Assembly: GCF_030655415.1 (NCBI RefSeq)
Contig: NZ_JAURVN010000015.1
Coordinates: 248,001 to 312,000 of the forward strand
DNA: 64,000 nucleotides
Direction: 5' to 3'
Source of the DNA: Herminiimonas sp.
GTDB taxonomy: Bacteria; Pseudomonadota; Gammaproteobacteria; Burkholderiales; Burkholderiaceae
This document shows, piece after piece, positions 43,860 to 53,461 of the stretch (the stretch's first letter is position 1; each line of letters begins with the position of its first letter). Made by a program: the position numbers and the translations under genes. The notes beneath the pieces were generated by a model. That model was given only the letters and a program-made list of their open reading frames with translations, did not search any database and was not told where the DNA came from.

Positions 43860-44246
43860 TTGAAACCTGCTTTTTCCTCCCGCACGCCAACAGCCACACG
43901 ACTCTGCTTCGCTGCATTGTTGGTGATCGCTGTATTGTTCGCGCAATGGATGGGATTGCAGCATCGTATAGCACATGCGGACAGAGTAGATAATCACCAC
44001 GCCTTGCAAACCGCCGTTCAAACATCGTCCGACTCAACGTCGGATTCAAGCACTGAATACGCAGGTGACAAGTCGCATTCCTGTACCTTGTTTGACGGCA
44101 TGGCGCTGGCCGATAGCGCACCTGCACTTCCATTTATTCCTCTACTACAAACCAGCGTGCAAGTTCTGGCGCTGTGGGCTGCCCATGCTTCATGGGACGC
44201 GCCCTTCCTCTGTCATTTCTCTTCCCGCGCACCGCCAAACGCGTAA
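43860..44246 (+). CDS. DUF2946-like small membrane or exported protein
   Basis: The 128-residue protein has a hydrophobic segment at about residues 15-33 followed by LQHRIAHADRV, a Ser/Thr/Asp-rich stretch, then SHSCTLFDGMALAD and a second hydrophobic segment (PALPFIPLLQTSVQVLALWA). The H-x-x-x-H and SC-x-LFDG pattern resembles DUF2946, whose members often neighbour TonB-dependent receptors for metals. The start is a TTG at 43860 with a weak ribosome binding site and is uncertain. Position behind the operator and before the receptor suggests a role in zinc uptake. Confidence 0.65.
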   Translation: MKPAFSSRTPTATRLCFAALLVIAVLFAQWMGLQHRIAHADRVDNHHALQTAVQTSSDSTSDSSTEYAGDKSHSCTLFDGMALADSAPALPFIPLLQTSVQVLALWAAHASWDAPFLCHFSSRAPPNA

Positions 44247-44351
44247 CTGATTTTTTCCTGCTTGTAGCACCTGCCTGATCGCATCGCGATTCAGTGCGGC
44301 TGCTTTTAATCGATTCATATCGATTTCTATTCGATTTTTCAAGGAAGTATC

Positions 44352-46364
44352 ATGATCGCCCAACGCACCCTGTTGGCCAGCGCCGTTCTGTCTGCGCTCG
44401 CTACATTGTCACACTCTGCTTTTGCGCAAACGCAAGAACAAACCCTGCCTGCTGTCGTCGTCACCTCTACTCCATTCAACAGCGATGAAGGCGCGCAAGT
44501 GCTAACTCAAGCCAAAGTTCTATACGGTGATGAGCTGCGCGAAAAACTTGGTAACTCACTCGGCGACACCTTGTCACAAGAACTCGGCGTCTCTGCCTCC
44601 GCATTTGGCGCAGGCGCGTCGCGCCCTATTATTCGCGGCATGGAAGGCCCACGCGTCAAAATTCTGCAAAATGGCATGTCGATCCTGGATGCATCCAGTC
44701 TTTCTAACGATCATGCGGTCGGCGGCGAAGCATCAACCGCGCGCCAGATTGAAATCCTGCGCGGCCCTGCCGCATTGCTATACGGCTCAGGTGCGATTGG
44801 CGGCGTGGTCAACATCATCAATGACCGCATTCCAACCGTCTTGAATGCCAAACCAACCGGCGACGCCGAAGTCCGTTACGGCACAGTAGATCGCACTAAG
44901 AATATGTCCTTGTCGGTTGATGGCGCAGCCGGTGATATCGGCTTGCACGTCGATGGCAATCTGCGGGATGCCGACGATTATAAAATTCCTGGCGATGTCA
45001 GCCTCAGCGATCCGAGCTTGGGCTCAGGCCGTTTGCCGAACTCGTTTGCACGTACCAATAGTCTTGGATTCGGTGCTTCCTACATCCAAAGCTGGGGTCA
45101 CATCGGTGCTTCGGTCGGCGTTAATGACGATCGCTACGGCATTCCAACTGAAGAAAGATCCTTCATCACGCTGAAGCAAACTCGCTTCGACATCGATGGC
45201 TTGATCAAGGAGCCATTCGGCAACTTTGAATCCCTGCGCTTCAAACTGGGTCATACAGATTACAAGCACACAGAAAATCTGGAAGACGGCACACCGGCTA
45301 CCGATTTCAAAAACAATGCGCTGGAAAGCCGCATCGAATTGACGCATAAACCGATGGCCGGTTGGCGCGGCACCTTCGGTCTGCAAACTGAAAACTCAGA
45401 GTTCTCGGCACTCGCCGCAGATGGCAGCGGACCGGAAACAGTACCTCTGACCAAAACCAATTCCATCGCGGGTTTCTTGGTGGAAGAACGTGACTTCGGC
45501 CCGTTCCGCGCCAGCGCGGGCGCACGGATAGAATCCGTCAAACGCAAGCCGGATGCGGTATCGGGATTGACGCAACGCGACTTTAATCTCGGCTCGTATT
45601 CGCTGGGAGGTTTGTGGACCTTCACGCCGGGTTATGGCTTGGGCGCTACTGCGTCTGTCGCGCAACGTGCACCTGCAATCGAAGAGTTGTATTCCAACGG
45701 TCCGCATGAGTCGACCGCGACCTACGATATCGGTGACAACAACCTGAACAAGGAAACTTCACGCAATTTTGAAATCAGCCTGCAAAAGACTGAAGGCTTG
45801 ATCCGCTGGAAAGCCAACCTGTTCCAGAATCGCGTAAAAAATTATATCTACGGCCGCACTGATGGCACCACAGTTGATGAAGCTGGCGTGGTAGATCCAA
45901 CAGGCGAATTCACCGAGCGTTTCTGGTCGCAAAACAGCGCGACGATACGCGGTGCCGAAGCAGAGATCAGTTACAACCTGCGCGGCGAAGGTTGGTCACT
46001 GCGTGGTTTTGCCGACACATCGCGCGGCAAACTGACTGGCCTAGACAACCTGCCTTTGCAACCAGCGACGCGTTTTGGCGGCGAAGTTGGATACCGTCAA
46101 GGCGGCTGGCGCTCGGGCGTCAAGGTATTGCATGCGCAAGAGCAGGACAAACTGGCCAGCTTTGAAAACTTTGTCACACCGTCCTACACACAGGTCGACG
46201 CCAATTTGTCGTACACACAACGCATCAATTCCAACGACGTAACCTGGTTCGCCATCGTCAAAAATCTGTTGAACGACGACATACGCCTGGCAACGTCGGT
46301 GTTACGCGAAGAAGCTCCACTACCGGGTAGAAACCTGATCGTTGGCGTTCGTACAAGTTTTTAA
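44352..46364 (+). CDS. znuD: TonB-dependent outer-membrane receptor, ZnuD-like
   Basis: The 670-residue protein has a signal peptide (cleavage after AFA), a plug domain (about 35-160) with SRPIIRGMEGPRVKILQNGM, ILDASSLSNDHAV and YGSGAIGGVVNII, and a beta-barrel ending VGVRTSF with terminal Phe as required for outer-membrane insertion. The plug region resembles the zinc receptor ZnuD. It follows the DUF2946-like gene by 105 bp, behind the shared operator, which supports zinc uptake. Other metals or complexes cannot be excluded by sequence alone. Confidence 0.82.
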   Translation: MIAQRTLLASAVLSALATLSHSAFAQTQEQTLPAVVVTSTPFNSDEGAQVLTQAKVLYGDELREKLGNSLGDTLSQELGVSASAFGAGASRPIIRGMEGPRVKILQNGMSILDASSLSNDHAVGGEASTARQIEILRGPAALLYGSGAIGGVVNIINDRIPTVLNAKPTGDAEVRYGTVDRTKNMSLSVDGAAGDIGLHVDGNLRDADDYKIPGDVSLSDPSLGSGRLPNSFARTNSLGFGASYIQSWGHIGASVGVNDDRYGIPTEERSFITLKQTRFDIDGLIKEPFGNFESLRFKLGHTDYKHTENLEDGTPATDFKNNALESRIELTHKPMAGWRGTFGLQTENSEFSALAADGSGPETVPLTKTNSIAGFLVEERDFGPFRASAGARIESVKRKPDAVSGLTQRDFNLGSYSLGGLWTFTPGYGLGATASVAQRAPAIEELYSNGPHESTATYDIGDNNLNKETSRNFEISLQKTEGLIRWKANLFQNRVKNYIYGRTDGTTVDEAGVVDPTGEFTERFWSQNSATIRGAEAEISYNLRGEGWSLRGFADTSRGKLTGLDNLPLQPATRFGGEVGYRQGGWRSGVKVLHAQEQDKLASFENFVTPSYTQVDANLSYTQRINSNDVTWFAIVKNLLNDDIRLATSVLREEAPLPGRNLIVGVRTSF

Positions 46365-46559
46365 AGATAGTTCTTCGTTTTTTGGCTACACTAGTGACCT
46401 GCAGGAGCACTGCGGGTCGCTTTGTGCTGTCGGCCTGTGTTACCTTTAGGCGAGAATTTTGTCTGGTCTTTTTCGGGCGTAGATCCGATCAGGGCATTTA
46501 TAAACTTGGCGCACTGTTAAATATTTGGCAAGTGCATGCCGTTGTTCACCAGGATAGAC

Positions 46560-47990
46560 GTGGGGATTTTTTCGCTATTTGGAAAGAAGGACGGCCAATC
46601 GGCGCGCAAGCCGACTGAGCAAGAGATTTCGCAAAAAAAACGCGACGATAATGCCGCTCGCGCCGCAAAAACCGAAAACGAACAAACGCAACAAGTGCAG
46701 CGTAAAGCAGCCCACGCGACCGCCATGAAGATCGATGCCATTGAATCTGAAATGTCATCCGAGTTCGTCAAACCGCTGCCCTTCAGCGGCAATACGATGC
46801 CTGGCCCATCCAGCCAATTCATGAATACCGAGCAGCGCCTGCCTGAAGTGCGCGCTCAAGCAAAAGCAAAAAACACGGATGCCGCAGCGCTCGATCAGCC
46901 GTCCATGCTGCCTGACATCATGGGCGCCAGCACCGCCTTCCTGCTAGGTGCAGAAACAGTCATCGGGCCGGTCGCGATCTCGGCTTCGGAAGCCGCACCT
47001 GTCATTGAAGAAGCAGCGATTCTGTTTGCCAATGGTCAGACCGATCTGGTCGAACCTATTCTATTGAATGCAATAGCCGAAGATGCGCTAGGCAACACAC
47101 CATTAACTGTGTGGGGCATGTTGTTCGATCTGTATCAAATTACCGGTCAGCGCATGTCGTTTGAAAACCTGTCCATCGAATACGCCAACAAATTCGAGAT
47201 GTCGCCACCGGCATGGATAGACAGCAATAACGTCGAGCCAAAAGCGCAAGAAGCCGCACCACGTCCCGGCACCACGCCTAGCGTGGCATTTTCCGGCAAG
47301 CTCGATGCGACCAGCATCAAGCAACTGGAACGCATCAAAAACATGGCTGAGATGAGCAATATCATCAAGCTTGAGTTCGCGCGCGTTACCGAAGTCGATC
47401 CTGTCGGTTGCGGCCTGTTATTCAGCGTATTGCAAAAACTGCAAAAATCCGGCCACAACCTGATACTGGTTGGCGCGCCCGAACTGGCAGAAAAAATTCG
47501 TGCGATCCTGATGGTTGGTCGCCGTGATGAAACCGAAGCACCGTGGCTTTTGCTGCTGGAGCTGTTGCGCTTGTTGAATCGCGAATCCGATTTTGAAGAA
47601 ACCAGTATCGATTACTGCGTCACCTTCGAAGTATCGCCGCCCTCCTTCGTATCGCCGCAAAACAAGGTCGTCACCGCTGCGGAAGAAAGCGTCAATTCTG
47701 ATGAAGCGGCAGGCGACCATTTCGCCATGCCGGTAGTGATCGATGCCCGCACCGATACTCTCGTCCAAAGCATCACTGCGTATGCCCACACGCACAATCC
47801 CTTGATCCTCGATTGCACACGCCTGACGCGTATGGATTTCAATGCGGCGGGACGCTTGTTTGGCGGTTTGACACCGCTCATCAGCGCTGGCAAAAGTATC
47901 GAATTGCATAATGCGAATCATTTTATTGTCGCGCTTTGTCACGTCATGGGTGTTGCCGAACTTGTACGTATCGTCCCGCGCAAAAACTAA
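46560..47990 (+). CDS. protein with two tandem helical-plus-STAS modules
   Basis: This 476-residue protein starts at GTG 46560, six bases after AGGAT, and opens MGIFSLFGKKDG; an ATG at 46536 is also in frame. Residues 1-110 are polar and probably disordered. Two similar modules follow: a short helical unit ending FE(M/V)SPP (184-217 and 328-361) and a STAS-like domain (241-318 and 391-472). The STAS phosphorylation site is lost in both: DPVGCG and DFNAAG replace the usual D-S-x-G. No membrane helix is seen. Function unknown; STAS domains usually bind partner proteins or nucleotides. Confidence 0.75.
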   Translation: MGIFSLFGKKDGQSARKPTEQEISQKKRDDNAARAAKTENEQTQQVQRKAAHATAMKIDAIESEMSSEFVKPLPFSGNTMPGPSSQFMNTEQRLPEVRAQAKAKNTDAAALDQPSMLPDIMGASTAFLLGAETVIGPVAISASEAAPVIEEAAILFANGQTDLVEPILLNAIAEDALGNTPLTVWGMLFDLYQITGQRMSFENLSIEYANKFEMSPPAWIDSNNVEPKAQEAAPRPGTTPSVAFSGKLDATSIKQLERIKNMAEMSNIIKLEFARVTEVDPVGCGLLFSVLQKLQKSGHNLILVGAPELAEKIRAILMVGRRDETEAPWLLLLELLRLLNRESDFEETSIDYCVTFEVSPPSFVSPQNKVVTAAEESVNSDEAAGDHFAMPVVIDARTDTLVQSITAYAHTHNPLILDCTRLTRMDFNAAGRLFGGLTPLISAGKSIELHNANHFIVALCHVMGVAELVRIVPRKN

Positions 47991-48016
47991 CTCTGCAATC
48001 AAGGACGAAATTTCGA

Positions 48017-48044
48017 CTTGCAATCGAATCGTCCGCCCCCATTT
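48017..48044 (+). promoter_or_regulatory. sigma-32-type heat-shock promoter of hslVU
   Basis: CTTGCAA (48017-48023) and CCCCATTT (48037-48044) are separated by 13 bp, close to the heat-shock sigma consensus CTTGAAA and CCCCATNT. The position 114 bp before hslV fits the known heat induction of this operon. Confidence 0.75.
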
Positions 48045-48157
48045 TTTCTAGAATGCCTCTTGATGCCTCACACATCAAGCGCGCAAGTTTTATCCAACGT
48101 CATCCGTTTTGCAGCAGCATTTTGCATTGAGTCAGCCACTTCATTTCAGAGGCAAGC

Positions 48158-48694
48158 ATGGAACAATTTCACGGCACCACCATACTCTCGGTGCGACGCG
48201 GCAACATCGTCGCACTAGGCGGCGATGGCCAGGTCACATTAGGCAATATCGTCATGAAGGGCACTGCGCGCAAAGTGCGCAAGGTTTATAACGGCAAGGT
48301 ATTGGTCGGCTTCGCCGGCGGCACCGCAGATGCATTCACCTTGCTGGAACGTTTTGAATCCAAGCTGGAAAAACATCAAGGCCATTTGATGCGCGCATCA
48401 GTCGAACTAGCCAAAGACTGGCGCACCGATCGCATGTTGCGCCGCCTTGAAGCCATGCTGCTGGTCGCAGATCACGAAACCACATTAGTCATCACTGGCA
48501 ATGGCGATGTGCTGGAACCTACAGACGGCATAGGCGCGATCGGTTCTGGTGGTACTTTTGCTCAATCGGCGGCCAAGGCCCTGCAAGAAAACACAGATAT
48601 GTCGCCGCTCGATATCGTCAAGAAATCACTGACGATTGCGGGCGAACTGTGCATCTATACCAATCTCTCGCACACGATAGAAACGCTGGACTAA
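48158..48694 (+). CDS. hslV: ATP-dependent protease subunit HslV
   Basis: HslV is the proteasome-like peptidase of the HslUV complex. The 178-residue precursor begins [15 protein letters not shown]; removal of the first residues exposes the catalytic Thr of TTILSVRR. The [21 protein letters not shown] and GAIGSGG segments are all present. It is followed by hslU after 59 bp. Confidence 0.97.
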   Translation: MEQFHGTTILSVRRGNIVALGGDGQVTLGNIVMKGTARKVRKVYNGKVLVGFAGGTADAFTLLERFESKLEKHQGHLMRASVELAKDWRTDRMLRRLEAMLLVADHETTLVITGNGDVLEPTDGIGAIGSGGTFAQSAAKALQENTDMSPLDIVKKSLTIAGELCIYTNLSHTIETLD

Positions 48695-48753
48695 GCTCCC
48701 GATTAATTGCGAGATCAATACAGGAAAGCGCCTGCATTTAGGCGAAAGACATC

Positions 48754-50118
48754 ATGAACATGACACCCAAAGAAATCGTTTCCGAACTGGATAAACACGT
48801 GGTTGGCCAAGCCAATGCCAAACGCGCCGTCGCGATTGCATTGCGTAATCGCTGGCGCCGTCAGCAAGTGCAAGAGCCGCTGCGTCACGAAATTACGCCA
48901 AAAAATATTCTGATGATAGGACCGACCGGCGTCGGTAAAACTGAAATCGCTCGTCGTCTCGCCAAATTGGCAGACGCGCCGTTCATCAAGATTGAAGCGA
49001 CCAAATTTACCGAAGTCGGCTACGTTGGTCGCGACGTCGAAACCATCATTCGCGACTTGATCGACATCGGCATCAAGCAGACGCGCGAACTGGAAACACG
49101 CAAAGTCCGCGCTCGCGCAGAAGATGCCGCCGAAGATCGCATCATCGATATTCTTGTACCGCCAGCACGTGATTTTGGCTTCACCTCATCGACCAATGCC
49201 AATGCCGCCGCAGGATCAACGGGTGCGAGCAGCACGCCAGACAACACCACGCGTCAAACATTCCGCAAGCGTTTGCGTGAAGGTTCACTGGACGATACTG
49301 AGATCGAAATTGAACTGTCCGAAGCAGGGCCGTCCATGGAAATCATGGCGCCGCCCGGCATGGAAGAAATGACAGAGCAAATCAAATCGATGTTTTCCGG
49401 CGTAGGCGGCAATCGCAAGAAAGCACGCAAGATCAAAATCAAGGAAGCACTCAAACTCTTGGTCGAAGAAGAAGCCGGCAAGCTGGTTAACGAAGATGAG
49501 CTGAAGCAAAAAGCGATCAACAATGTTGAACAAAACGGCATTGTCTTTCTGGACGAAATCGACAAGATTGCAACACGTTCGGAAACCGGCGGCGGCGAAG
49601 TATCCCGCGCCGGTGTACAGCGCGATTTGCTGCCATTGGTCGAAGGTACCACCGTCAACACCAAGTATGGCATTATCAAAACCGATCACATTCTGTTTAT
49701 TGCATCGGGCGCATTTCATCTGGCCAAACCATCGGATCTGATCCCGGAATTGCAAGGTCGTTTCCCGATTCGCGTCGAACTGGAATCCTTGTCTATCGCC
49801 GATTTCGAACGTATTCTGACTGGCACCGATGCCTGCTTGACCAAGCAATATGAAGCCTTGCTCGCAACCGAAGGAATCAAAATCGAGTTTGCACAAGATG
49901 GCATACAACGAATGGCGGAAATTGCGTATTCGGTCAATGAAAAAACCGAAAACATAGGTGCGCGTCGTCTATATACAGTGATGGAAAAACTGCTGGAAGA
50001 AATTTCGTTTTCCGCCAGCGACAGCCCGGATCAAACCATGACTATCAGTGCGGCGTATGTTGATGAAAGACTGGGGGCATTGTCTGTCGACGAAGATCTG
50101 TCGCGCTATGTGCTGTAA
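48754..50118 (+). CDS. hslU: ATPase subunit HslU
   Basis: HslU is the AAA+ unfoldase that feeds HslV. The 454-residue protein has [20 protein letters not shown] near the start, Walker [16 protein letters not shown], the inserted I-domain (about 110-245), Walker [11 protein letters not shown] and sensor [20 protein letters not shown]. The C-terminus ends LSRYVL, as needed to open HslV. ATG 48754 is used; ATG 48760 is equally possible, and the ribosome binding site is weak. Confidence 0.97.
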   Translation: MNMTPKEIVSELDKHVVGQANAKRAVAIALRNRWRRQQVQEPLRHEITPKNILMIGPTGVGKTEIARRLAKLADAPFIKIEATKFTEVGYVGRDVETIIRDLIDIGIKQTRELETRKVRARAEDAAEDRIIDILVPPARDFGFTSSTNANAAAGSTGASSTPDNTTRQTFRKRLREGSLDDTEIEIELSEAGPSMEIMAPPGMEEMTEQIKSMFSGVGGNRKKARKIKIKEALKLLVEEEAGKLVNEDELKQKAINNVEQNGIVFLDEIDKIATRSETGGGEVSRAGVQRDLLPLVEGTTVNTKYGIIKTDHILFIASGAFHLAKPSDLIPELQGRFPIRVELESLSIADFERILTGTDACLTKQYEALLATEGIKIEFAQDGIQRMAEIAYSVNEKTENIGARRLYTVMEKLLEEISFSASDSPDQTMTISAAYVDERLGALSVDEDLSRYVL

Positions 50119-50134
50119 TTAATCATGGAGAAAA

Positions 50135-50158
50135 GACGCGCATCGCAGCATGCGCGTC
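50135..50158 (+). terminator. inverted repeat after hslU
   Basis: GACGCGCAT pairs with ATGCGCGTC around CGCAGC. No T-tract follows, so it may be an mRNA 3'-end hairpin or attenuator. It covers the ATG at 50150 and so argues for the later start of the next gene. Confidence 0.5.
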
Positions 50159-50167
50159 ATTCACATC

Positions 50168-50368
50168 ATGGCCAATAAAGCACTCGCCAAACGTCAAAAA
50201 CTCACGATACGCATAGAGCCTTCACAACAGGCACTGAAACCGCGCAACCACGTTGCGTTGGCGGCAAAAACGCGCATCGGTGGCTCACATCAAAAGTCCG
50301 TCTCGGCACAGAGACAAATCCAAAAATTGCAGTTGCAGAAAAAACTCACCAAGCCGGACGAAGAGTAA
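50168..50368 (+). CDS. small basic protein, 66 aa
   Basis: I do not recognise this protein. From ATG 50168 it begins MANKALAKRQKLTIRIEPSQ and is rich in Lys, Arg and Gln, with an amphipathic C-terminal helix and a net positive charge. It may bind nucleic acid. It has no clear ribosome binding site, and the alternative ATG at 50150 is buried in a hairpin stem. It could be in the hslVU transcript. Coding status is only moderately supported. Confidence 0.5.
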   Translation: MANKALAKRQKLTIRIEPSQQALKPRNHVALAAKTRIGGSHQKSVSAQRQIQKLQLQKKLTKPDEE

Positions 50369-50506
50369 GTCGCGCTGCTACTTGCTTCCAGAGCTCATTT
50401 AGCGAGAGATTGATTCAGCCCGGTTTGTTTGTTATAACAAAGGGGGAAATCGCCAAGGCGAAGCACATTTGCCTGATCGCACTCGAACCACATTGAGGAG
50501 AAGATA

Positions 50507-50839
50507 ATGGCTCTACCGCATGCAACATCCGGCCAGTTGATCGACATACGTCCACTAGGCTCGCGGATTACAACATCCGTTTCGAATGCCCTTTTTAAAA
50601 CGCCACAACTGGAATTGATGCGCCTCGTGCTACCGCGCGGCAAAGGCATGCCTGAGCACTCTGTGCCCGGCGCAGTCACCATTCAGTGCCTGGAAGGCGC
50701 GATTGAATTGCACGCGCATCAGCAGACGCAAACAGTGAAAGCCGGCGAACTGGTTTATCTGGCAGGTGGTGAACCGCATGCATTGCATGCGTTGGAAGAT
50801 TCGTCGGTTTTGTTGACGCTATTGCTGCAACCACATTGA
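50507..50839 (+). CDS. cupin domain protein
   Basis: This 110-residue protein is a single small cupin barrel. The motifs are degenerate: PEHSVPGAVTIQCLEGAIEL in the first and LVYLAGGEPHALHALED in the second, with histidines in H-SVPG, GEPHALHA and a glutamate in between; a metal site is possible. Such small cupins often have unknown roles. GGAG lies well placed before the ATG. It is convergent with gpsA. Confidence 0.8.
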   Translation: MALPHATSGQLIDIRPLGSRITTSVSNALFKTPQLELMRLVLPRGKGMPEHSVPGAVTIQCLEGAIELHAHQQTQTVKAGELVYLAGGEPHALHALEDSSVLLTLLLQPH

Positions 50840-50905
50840 TGTGGCGGTAGTGCGGCGTTTATGCGGCTGGATTGATAACCAGGTTTGGGGCAGGAAGAGC
50901 TTGGC

Positions 50906-51901
50906 TTAAGCTGCTTCATCCCGCGCATCGCGTGCAAGTATGCGTCCGACCATTTCCAGCGGTGAATCACCATCGAAAAGAACTGCCGCGACTGCATTGG
51001 TAATCGGCATGTCTATGCCGTGCTTAATCGCCAATTCGCGCACGGCTTGCGCACAACGTACGCCTTCGGCAACGTGACCCAACTCGGTCACGATCTGCTC
51101 CAGTTTTTTCCCTTGCGCCAAACCCAAGCCAACCTTACGGTTACGCGATAAATCGCCAGTACAAGTCAAAATCAAATCACCCATGCCGGCCAAACCCATG
51201 AAGGTTTCGGCACGTCCGCCCAAAGCCACACCAAAGCGCGTGATCTCTACCAGGCCGCGCGTAATTAACGCTGCGCGCGCATTCAAGCCGAGCTTAAGTC
51301 CATCAATAACGCCGGTGGCAATTGCCAGAATATTTTTGACCGCGCCACCAACTTCCACGCCGATCAAATCATCGGTTGTGTAAACGCGGATGCTAGGCCC
51401 GTGCACCGCAGCGACAACCAGCTCCCGCAAGGCGGCGCTATCGGATGCAATCGCCAAGGCGCATGGCAAGCCTTGCGCGACTTCTTGTGCAAACGAAGGG
51501 CCAGACAATGCGCCCGCAGGAATATCCTTGCCCAGCACTTCACGCACGATCTGATGCGGCAGTAAATGCGTGTCGGCTTCAAAGCCTTTGCATAGCCAAA
51601 CAATATTCGGGATCGCATGTGACTTCAGCTGTTCAGCCAAAGGACGCAGACCAGACAAAGAACTGGCAACGATGAGCAAACCATCTGTACCTGCATGCGC
51701 GATGGCGGACGAAAAATCAGCGCTTACAGACAAGGTGTCGGGTAAACGAAAACCCGGCAGATACGCAGAATTTTCTCGACTCTGTTGTGCCTGCTGCATC
51801 ACTGCGGAATCGCGGCCCCACAATACAACCGCATGCCGTTCAGCCAGCGACATCGCCAAAGCCGTACCCCATGCGCCCGCGCCTAGTATTGTGATGTTCA
51901 T
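50906..51901 (-). CDS. gpsA: glycerol-3-phosphate dehydrogenase (NAD(P)+)
   Basis: GpsA makes sn-glycerol 3-phosphate from dihydroxyacetone phosphate for phospholipid synthesis. The 331-residue protein starts MNITILGAGAWGTALAMSLA, a Rossmann nucleotide site, and has WLCKGFEAD, SGPSFAQEVAQGLPCA and the catalytic Lys in GGAVKNILAIATG. The ATG at 51899-51901 fits the family N-terminus. It is the last gene of a minus-strand run that includes secB, as in many proteobacteria. Confidence 0.95.
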   Translation of the reverse strand: MNITILGAGAWGTALAMSLAERHAVVLWGRDSAVMQQAQQSRENSAYLPGFRLPDTLSVSADFSSAIAHAGTDGLLIVASSLSGLRPLAEQLKSHAIPNIVWLCKGFEADTHLLPHQIVREVLGKDIPAGALSGPSFAQEVAQGLPCALAIASDSAALRELVVAAVHGPSIRVYTTDDLIGVEVGGAVKNILAIATGVIDGLKLGLNARAALITRGLVEITRFGVALGGRAETFMGLAGMGDLILTCTGDLSRNRKVGLGLAQGKKLEQIVTELGHVAEGVRCAQAVRELAIKHGIDMPITNAVAAVLFDGDSPLEMVGRILARDARDEAA

Positions 51902-51998
51902 GCAGTGAGTTTGCTTAAGAAGATTAAATATCGAAGACTGCAAATGATGGCAAAGCTTTGATCAAACGCTGATCCTCCGCGCAATCATGGGAAACGAA

Positions 51999-52448
51999 TT
52001 ACTCGCCCCACACTTCATTGGTTCTTGCAAAACCGATGGGTCCGTCTTTGTGTTTCAGTTTGACCCACCCGGATGCTGGGGGCGTAACTAATTCCAGTAA
52101 TACGTTCTTATCAACGGTAGCAACAACAGCGGAATTTTCTTCAGCCGTGGCATGCAGTTTGAGATTCGCGGACGTGACAATCACATTGCGTTTTGACGTC
52201 AGTGCTGACGCATCAACCCAAGATAAATCGCCGGCGACATCACGCACTTTGCTCCAGCCGTTTTGCGTCAAAATAATTTCGACCGGCATGCCGCGCGGCG
52301 CGATGAATATTTTGCGGCCACGCTCAGACGGCGCGTTGTACATGATCGCAGGATTTGCACCCACAGCTTTGAAATCGGCGGCATGCGTCACACCGGTTGC
52401 CAGCGTTGACATCAGCAGTGCGGCATAAGCGGGGAAAGACCATTTCAT
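51999..52448 (-). CDS. exported SH3-domain protein
   Basis: The 149-residue protein has a signal peptide (cleavage near THAADF) and two bacterial SH3-like (SH3b) segments: MYNAPSERGRKIFIAPRG to WSKVRDVAGDLSWVDA, and VTSANLKLHATAEENSAVVAT to GWVKLKHKDGPIGFARTNEV. SH3b domains often bind cell-wall peptides. It lies between secB and gpsA on the same strand, 83 bp after secB. Confidence 0.82.
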   Translation of the reverse strand: MKWSFPAYAALLMSTLATGVTHAADFKAVGANPAIMYNAPSERGRKIFIAPRGMPVEIILTQNGWSKVRDVAGDLSWVDASALTSKRNVIVTSANLKLHATAEENSAVVATVDKNVLLELVTPPASGWVKLKHKDGPIGFARTNEVWGE

Positions 52449-52531
52449 GCGCTTACCTTCAAGTCATTATTCGGAAAGTGCAGCGCACCCGATTGATCCA
52501 CGATCGAACGGGTGCGCACTGTACGCTTGAA

Positions 52532-53026
52532 TTAATGCTTTGCGACGGAACCGTCAGCCATCACGATGCCTGAGCTGCTATCAGCTTGTTGCTGCGCCAA
52601 AGCTGCCAGACGTTGTTGGTAGAACACTTCGAAATTGATTTCGGTCAGGTGCACAGGAGGGAAGCCGGCGCGGGTAATCGCATCAGCAATATTCGCGCGC
52701 AAATACGGATAAATCGTGCTTGGGCAACCGATGCCGATCAATGGATCGAGTTGTTCATCAGGGATGTTGCGCGCTTCGAAAATACCGGCTTGCTTGCCTT
52801 CGACCAAAAATGCGATCTTGTCTTTGATTTTTGCAGTGACAGTAATCGTGACAGTCGATTCAAAAATGCCATCAGCGATTTGTTCTGCGCCGACATCAAC
52901 CGCTACTTCGATTTCTGGCGATTCTTGTTCGAGGAAAATTGCTGGCGAATTAGGTTGTTCCAGCGACAGATCTTTCAGGTAAACACGTTGGATCTGGAAT
53001 ACAGGTTGCAGATTTTCGTCAGCCAT
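52532..53026 (-). CDS. secB: protein-export chaperone SecB
   Basis: SecB keeps exported proteins unfolded and hands them to SecA. The 164-residue protein begins [19 protein letters not shown] after a short tail and has [20 protein letters not shown] and [12 protein letters not shown] near the end. Both the acidic SecA-binding surface and the C-terminal tail are visible. It is read with grxC upstream and gpsA downstream. Confidence 0.96.
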   Translation of the reverse strand: MADENLQPVFQIQRVYLKDLSLEQPNSPAIFLEQESPEIEVAVDVGAEQIADGIFESTVTITVTAKIKDKIAFLVEGKQAGIFEARNIPDEQLDPLIGIGCPSTIYPYLRANIADAITRAGFPPVHLTEINFEVFYQQRLAALAQQQADSSSGIVMADGSVAKH

Positions 53027-53045
53027 GAAGCACTTTCAGTCAGAT

Positions 53046-53071
53046 TAAAAATGGAGGGCGATCAGCCCTCC
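53046..53071 (-). terminator. hairpin between grxC and secB
   Basis: On the minus strand GGAGGGC (53065-53071) pairs with GCCCTCC (53053-53059) around TGATC, followed by ATTTTTAATC. It could act as a partial terminator and lower secB expression from the upstream promoter. Confidence 0.65.
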
Positions 53072-53152
53072 TAACAGTTACCGCTTATTTCATTTACTTG
53101 ATTTCATTTGGTACAGGTTACCGCATCGTCAACTCTAAGTGAGCCAAACTCG

Positions 53153-53416
53153 TCAGGCAGCTTGCAACAAAGCATCCAGCTTGCCCGCACGTTCCAGCGC
53201 GTTCAAGTCGTCGAAGCCACCGACATGCGTATCGCCAACATAAATCTGCGGCACGGTACGACGACCGGTTTTCTCCATCATTGCAATACGTTGCGCAGGA
53301 TCGAGATCGACGCGAATCTTTTCAATATTGTCTATGCCTTTGGCAGCCAACAAACGTTCTGCCATCGTGCAATAAGGGCAAACGCCAGTGCTATACATCG
53401 TCACATGCGCAGTCAT
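53153..53416 (-). CDS. grxC: glutaredoxin 3
   Basis: GrxC reduces disulfides with glutathione. The 87-residue protein has the active site CPYC in GVCPYCTMAERLL, the TVPQIYVGD cis-proline segment and the GGFDDLNALE glutathione-contact loop. It follows a rhodanese gene by 45 bp and precedes secB, a common order. Confidence 0.96.
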   Translation of the reverse strand: MTAHVTMYSTGVCPYCTMAERLLAAKGIDNIEKIRVDLDPAQRIAMMEKTGRRTVPQIYVGDTHVGGFDDLNALERAGKLDALLQAA

Positions 53417-53461
53417 AATTTTTCCTTCTTTAACTTTGAATTACTTGATGCTTACCGAGTC

